Shown here piece by piece: positions 6,392-6,763 of a DNA stretch of 6,763 nucleotides. Made by a program: the position numbers and the translations under genes. The stretch is from Verrucomicrobiota bacterium. Its GTDB lineage: Bacteria; Verrucomicrobiota; Verrucomicrobiia; Limisphaerales; JAGWYX01. The stretch's first letter is position 1. Every line of letters starts with the position of its first letter. Under the pieces are notes generated by a model. The model worked only from the letters and a program-made list of their open reading frames with translations, did not search any database and was not told where the DNA came from. The stretch spans positions 1-6,763 of the forward strand of contig JAGWYX010000215.1 of assembly GCA_018969165.1 (NCBI GenBank), written 5' to 3'.

Positions 6392-6599
6392 GCCGGAAGC
6401 ACCACGCGACCAGGGTGAGAATCACGCTCAGCAGCAGGCAGGTCACCCACGGGAAGTGGAAGCTGAAATTCTCCCGGCTATAGTGGATGTCGCCAGGCAA
6501 GCGGCCGAGCCAGCCCCGGCCGAAGCCGGCCCACACCAGGGCGCCGATGGCCGCGATCAGCAAGCCGACAACGACCAGCAGCTTGCCCAGGTCAGGCAT
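6387..6599 (-). CDS. DUF2905 family small membrane protein
   Basis: The 70-residue protein has two hydrophobic helices, about residues 6-25 (KLLVVVGLLIAAIGALVWAG) and 50-67 (PWVTCLLLSVILTLVAWC), joined by the loop GRLPGDIHYSRENFSFHFP (32-50), the signature of DUF2905 (PGDI followed by a Phe-rich strand before the second helix). Length matches the family. It is expected in the inner membrane; function is unknown. The start at ATG 6599 is chosen over a longer in-frame ATG at 6680. The extra 27 residues from that ATG are Arg/Ser-rich and unlike the family, and the stretch codes for another protein in a different frame. Its first 8 bases overlap the end of the upstream gene (ATGCCTGA), so translation is probably coupled, which would explain the lack of a clear ribosome site. 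Confidence 0.88.
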   Translation of the reverse strand: MPDLGKLLVVVGLLIAAIGALVWAGFGRGWLGRLPGDIHYSRENFSFHFPWVTCLLLSVILTLVAWCFRR

Positions 6600-6763
6600 A
6601 GAGCGCCAGGAATTGCCGGCGATAACTGGTCTCCGTTTCCGGCAACCGCTGCCGCAACGCCGGCTGCGAGAGGGCGCCATGCTGAAAGCGGCGTTTGGGG
6701 AAGACCGGCATGGCCAGCCCGGTGACCGCCTGAACGCCGCGCCCGACGATTTGGCCTTTGAGC
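6592..6763 (-). CDS. C-terminal end of an unidentified protein, cut by the window
   Basis: On the minus strand a frame is open from the right edge to a TGA at 6592-6594, giving 56 residues: LKGQIVGRGVQAVTGLAMPV, then FPKRRFQHGALSQPALRQRL, then PETETSYRRQFLALYA. Codon third positions are mostly G or C and the residue mix looks protein-like, unlike the Arg/Ser-rich alternative frame across the same bases. The stop overlaps the DUF2905 start by 8 bases, which marks a two-gene operon. The stretch ends with a basic, probably helical tail (YRRQFLALYA). I cannot name the family from this fragment; an enzyme C-terminus is possible, but nothing diagnostic is visible. Confidence 0.65.
   Translation of the reverse strand, partial: LKGQIVGRGVQAVTGLAMPVFPKRRFQHGALSQPALRQRLPETETSYRRQFLALYA

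Noticed and set aside
4837..6450. A 537-codon open frame on the minus strand opposite the 466-residue protein gene
   Set aside because: Its product has the His/Arg/Gln/Val-rich composition of an antisense shadow, while the plus-strand frame carries conserved family blocks.
1..6763. CRISPR array, tRNA, transposase, toxin-antitoxin pair or phage genes
   Set aside because: No regularly spaced repeats, tRNA-like cloverleaf or corresponding protein motifs were seen on either strand.

Overview
The window is a GC-rich bacterial chromosomal segment holding seven genes, two of them cut by its edges. No rRNA, tRNA, CRISPR array, transposase or phage gene is visible. Gene content and style fit a Gram-negative, probably Verrucomicrobiota-type bacterium (perhaps Limisphaerales/Pedosphaerales). 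The pointers are secreted proteins with classical signal peptides, a stand-alone glycogen-binding domain protein, a DUF4139 protein, weak or absent Shine-Dalgarno sequences, and palindromic repeats between genes. The taxonomic call is inference from style, not from a marker gene.

Layout. (1) Bases 1-753, plus strand: the C-terminal half of a Ste24/M48 membrane zinc protease. (2) It converges on a large minus-strand gene (787-3075) for an exported DUF4139 protein with a C-terminal coiled coil; its first ~70 codons look unlike the rest and its start is doubtful. (3) Upstream on the same strand are a 92-residue CBM48/AMPK-type glycogen-binding protein (3300-3578) and a secreted protein of unknown function (3671-4675). 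(4) A 281-bp divergent intergenic region (4676-4956) carries a GC-rich cruciform, an AT-rich patch and the second copy of a palindromic repeat whose first copy lies at 766-787. (5) Bases 4957-6357, plus strand: a 466-residue cytoplasmic protein of a conserved but uncharacterised family. (6) It converges on a small DUF2905 membrane protein (6387-6599). (7) An upstream gene running off the right edge (6592-6763) overlaps the DUF2905 start by 8 bases.

The genes do not form one obvious pathway. The three minus-strand genes at 787-4675 are spaced 92 and 224 bp apart, so a single operon is possible but not shown. The DUF2905 gene and its upstream neighbour are almost certainly co-transcribed. Both convergent gene ends hold GC-rich hairpins without U-tracts. 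The best leads are the two-copy palindromic repeat, the symmetric hairpin enclosing both stop codons at 6353-6391, the anomalous 5' part of the DUF4139 gene, and two conserved proteins of unknown function. I found no clear new multi-gene system.
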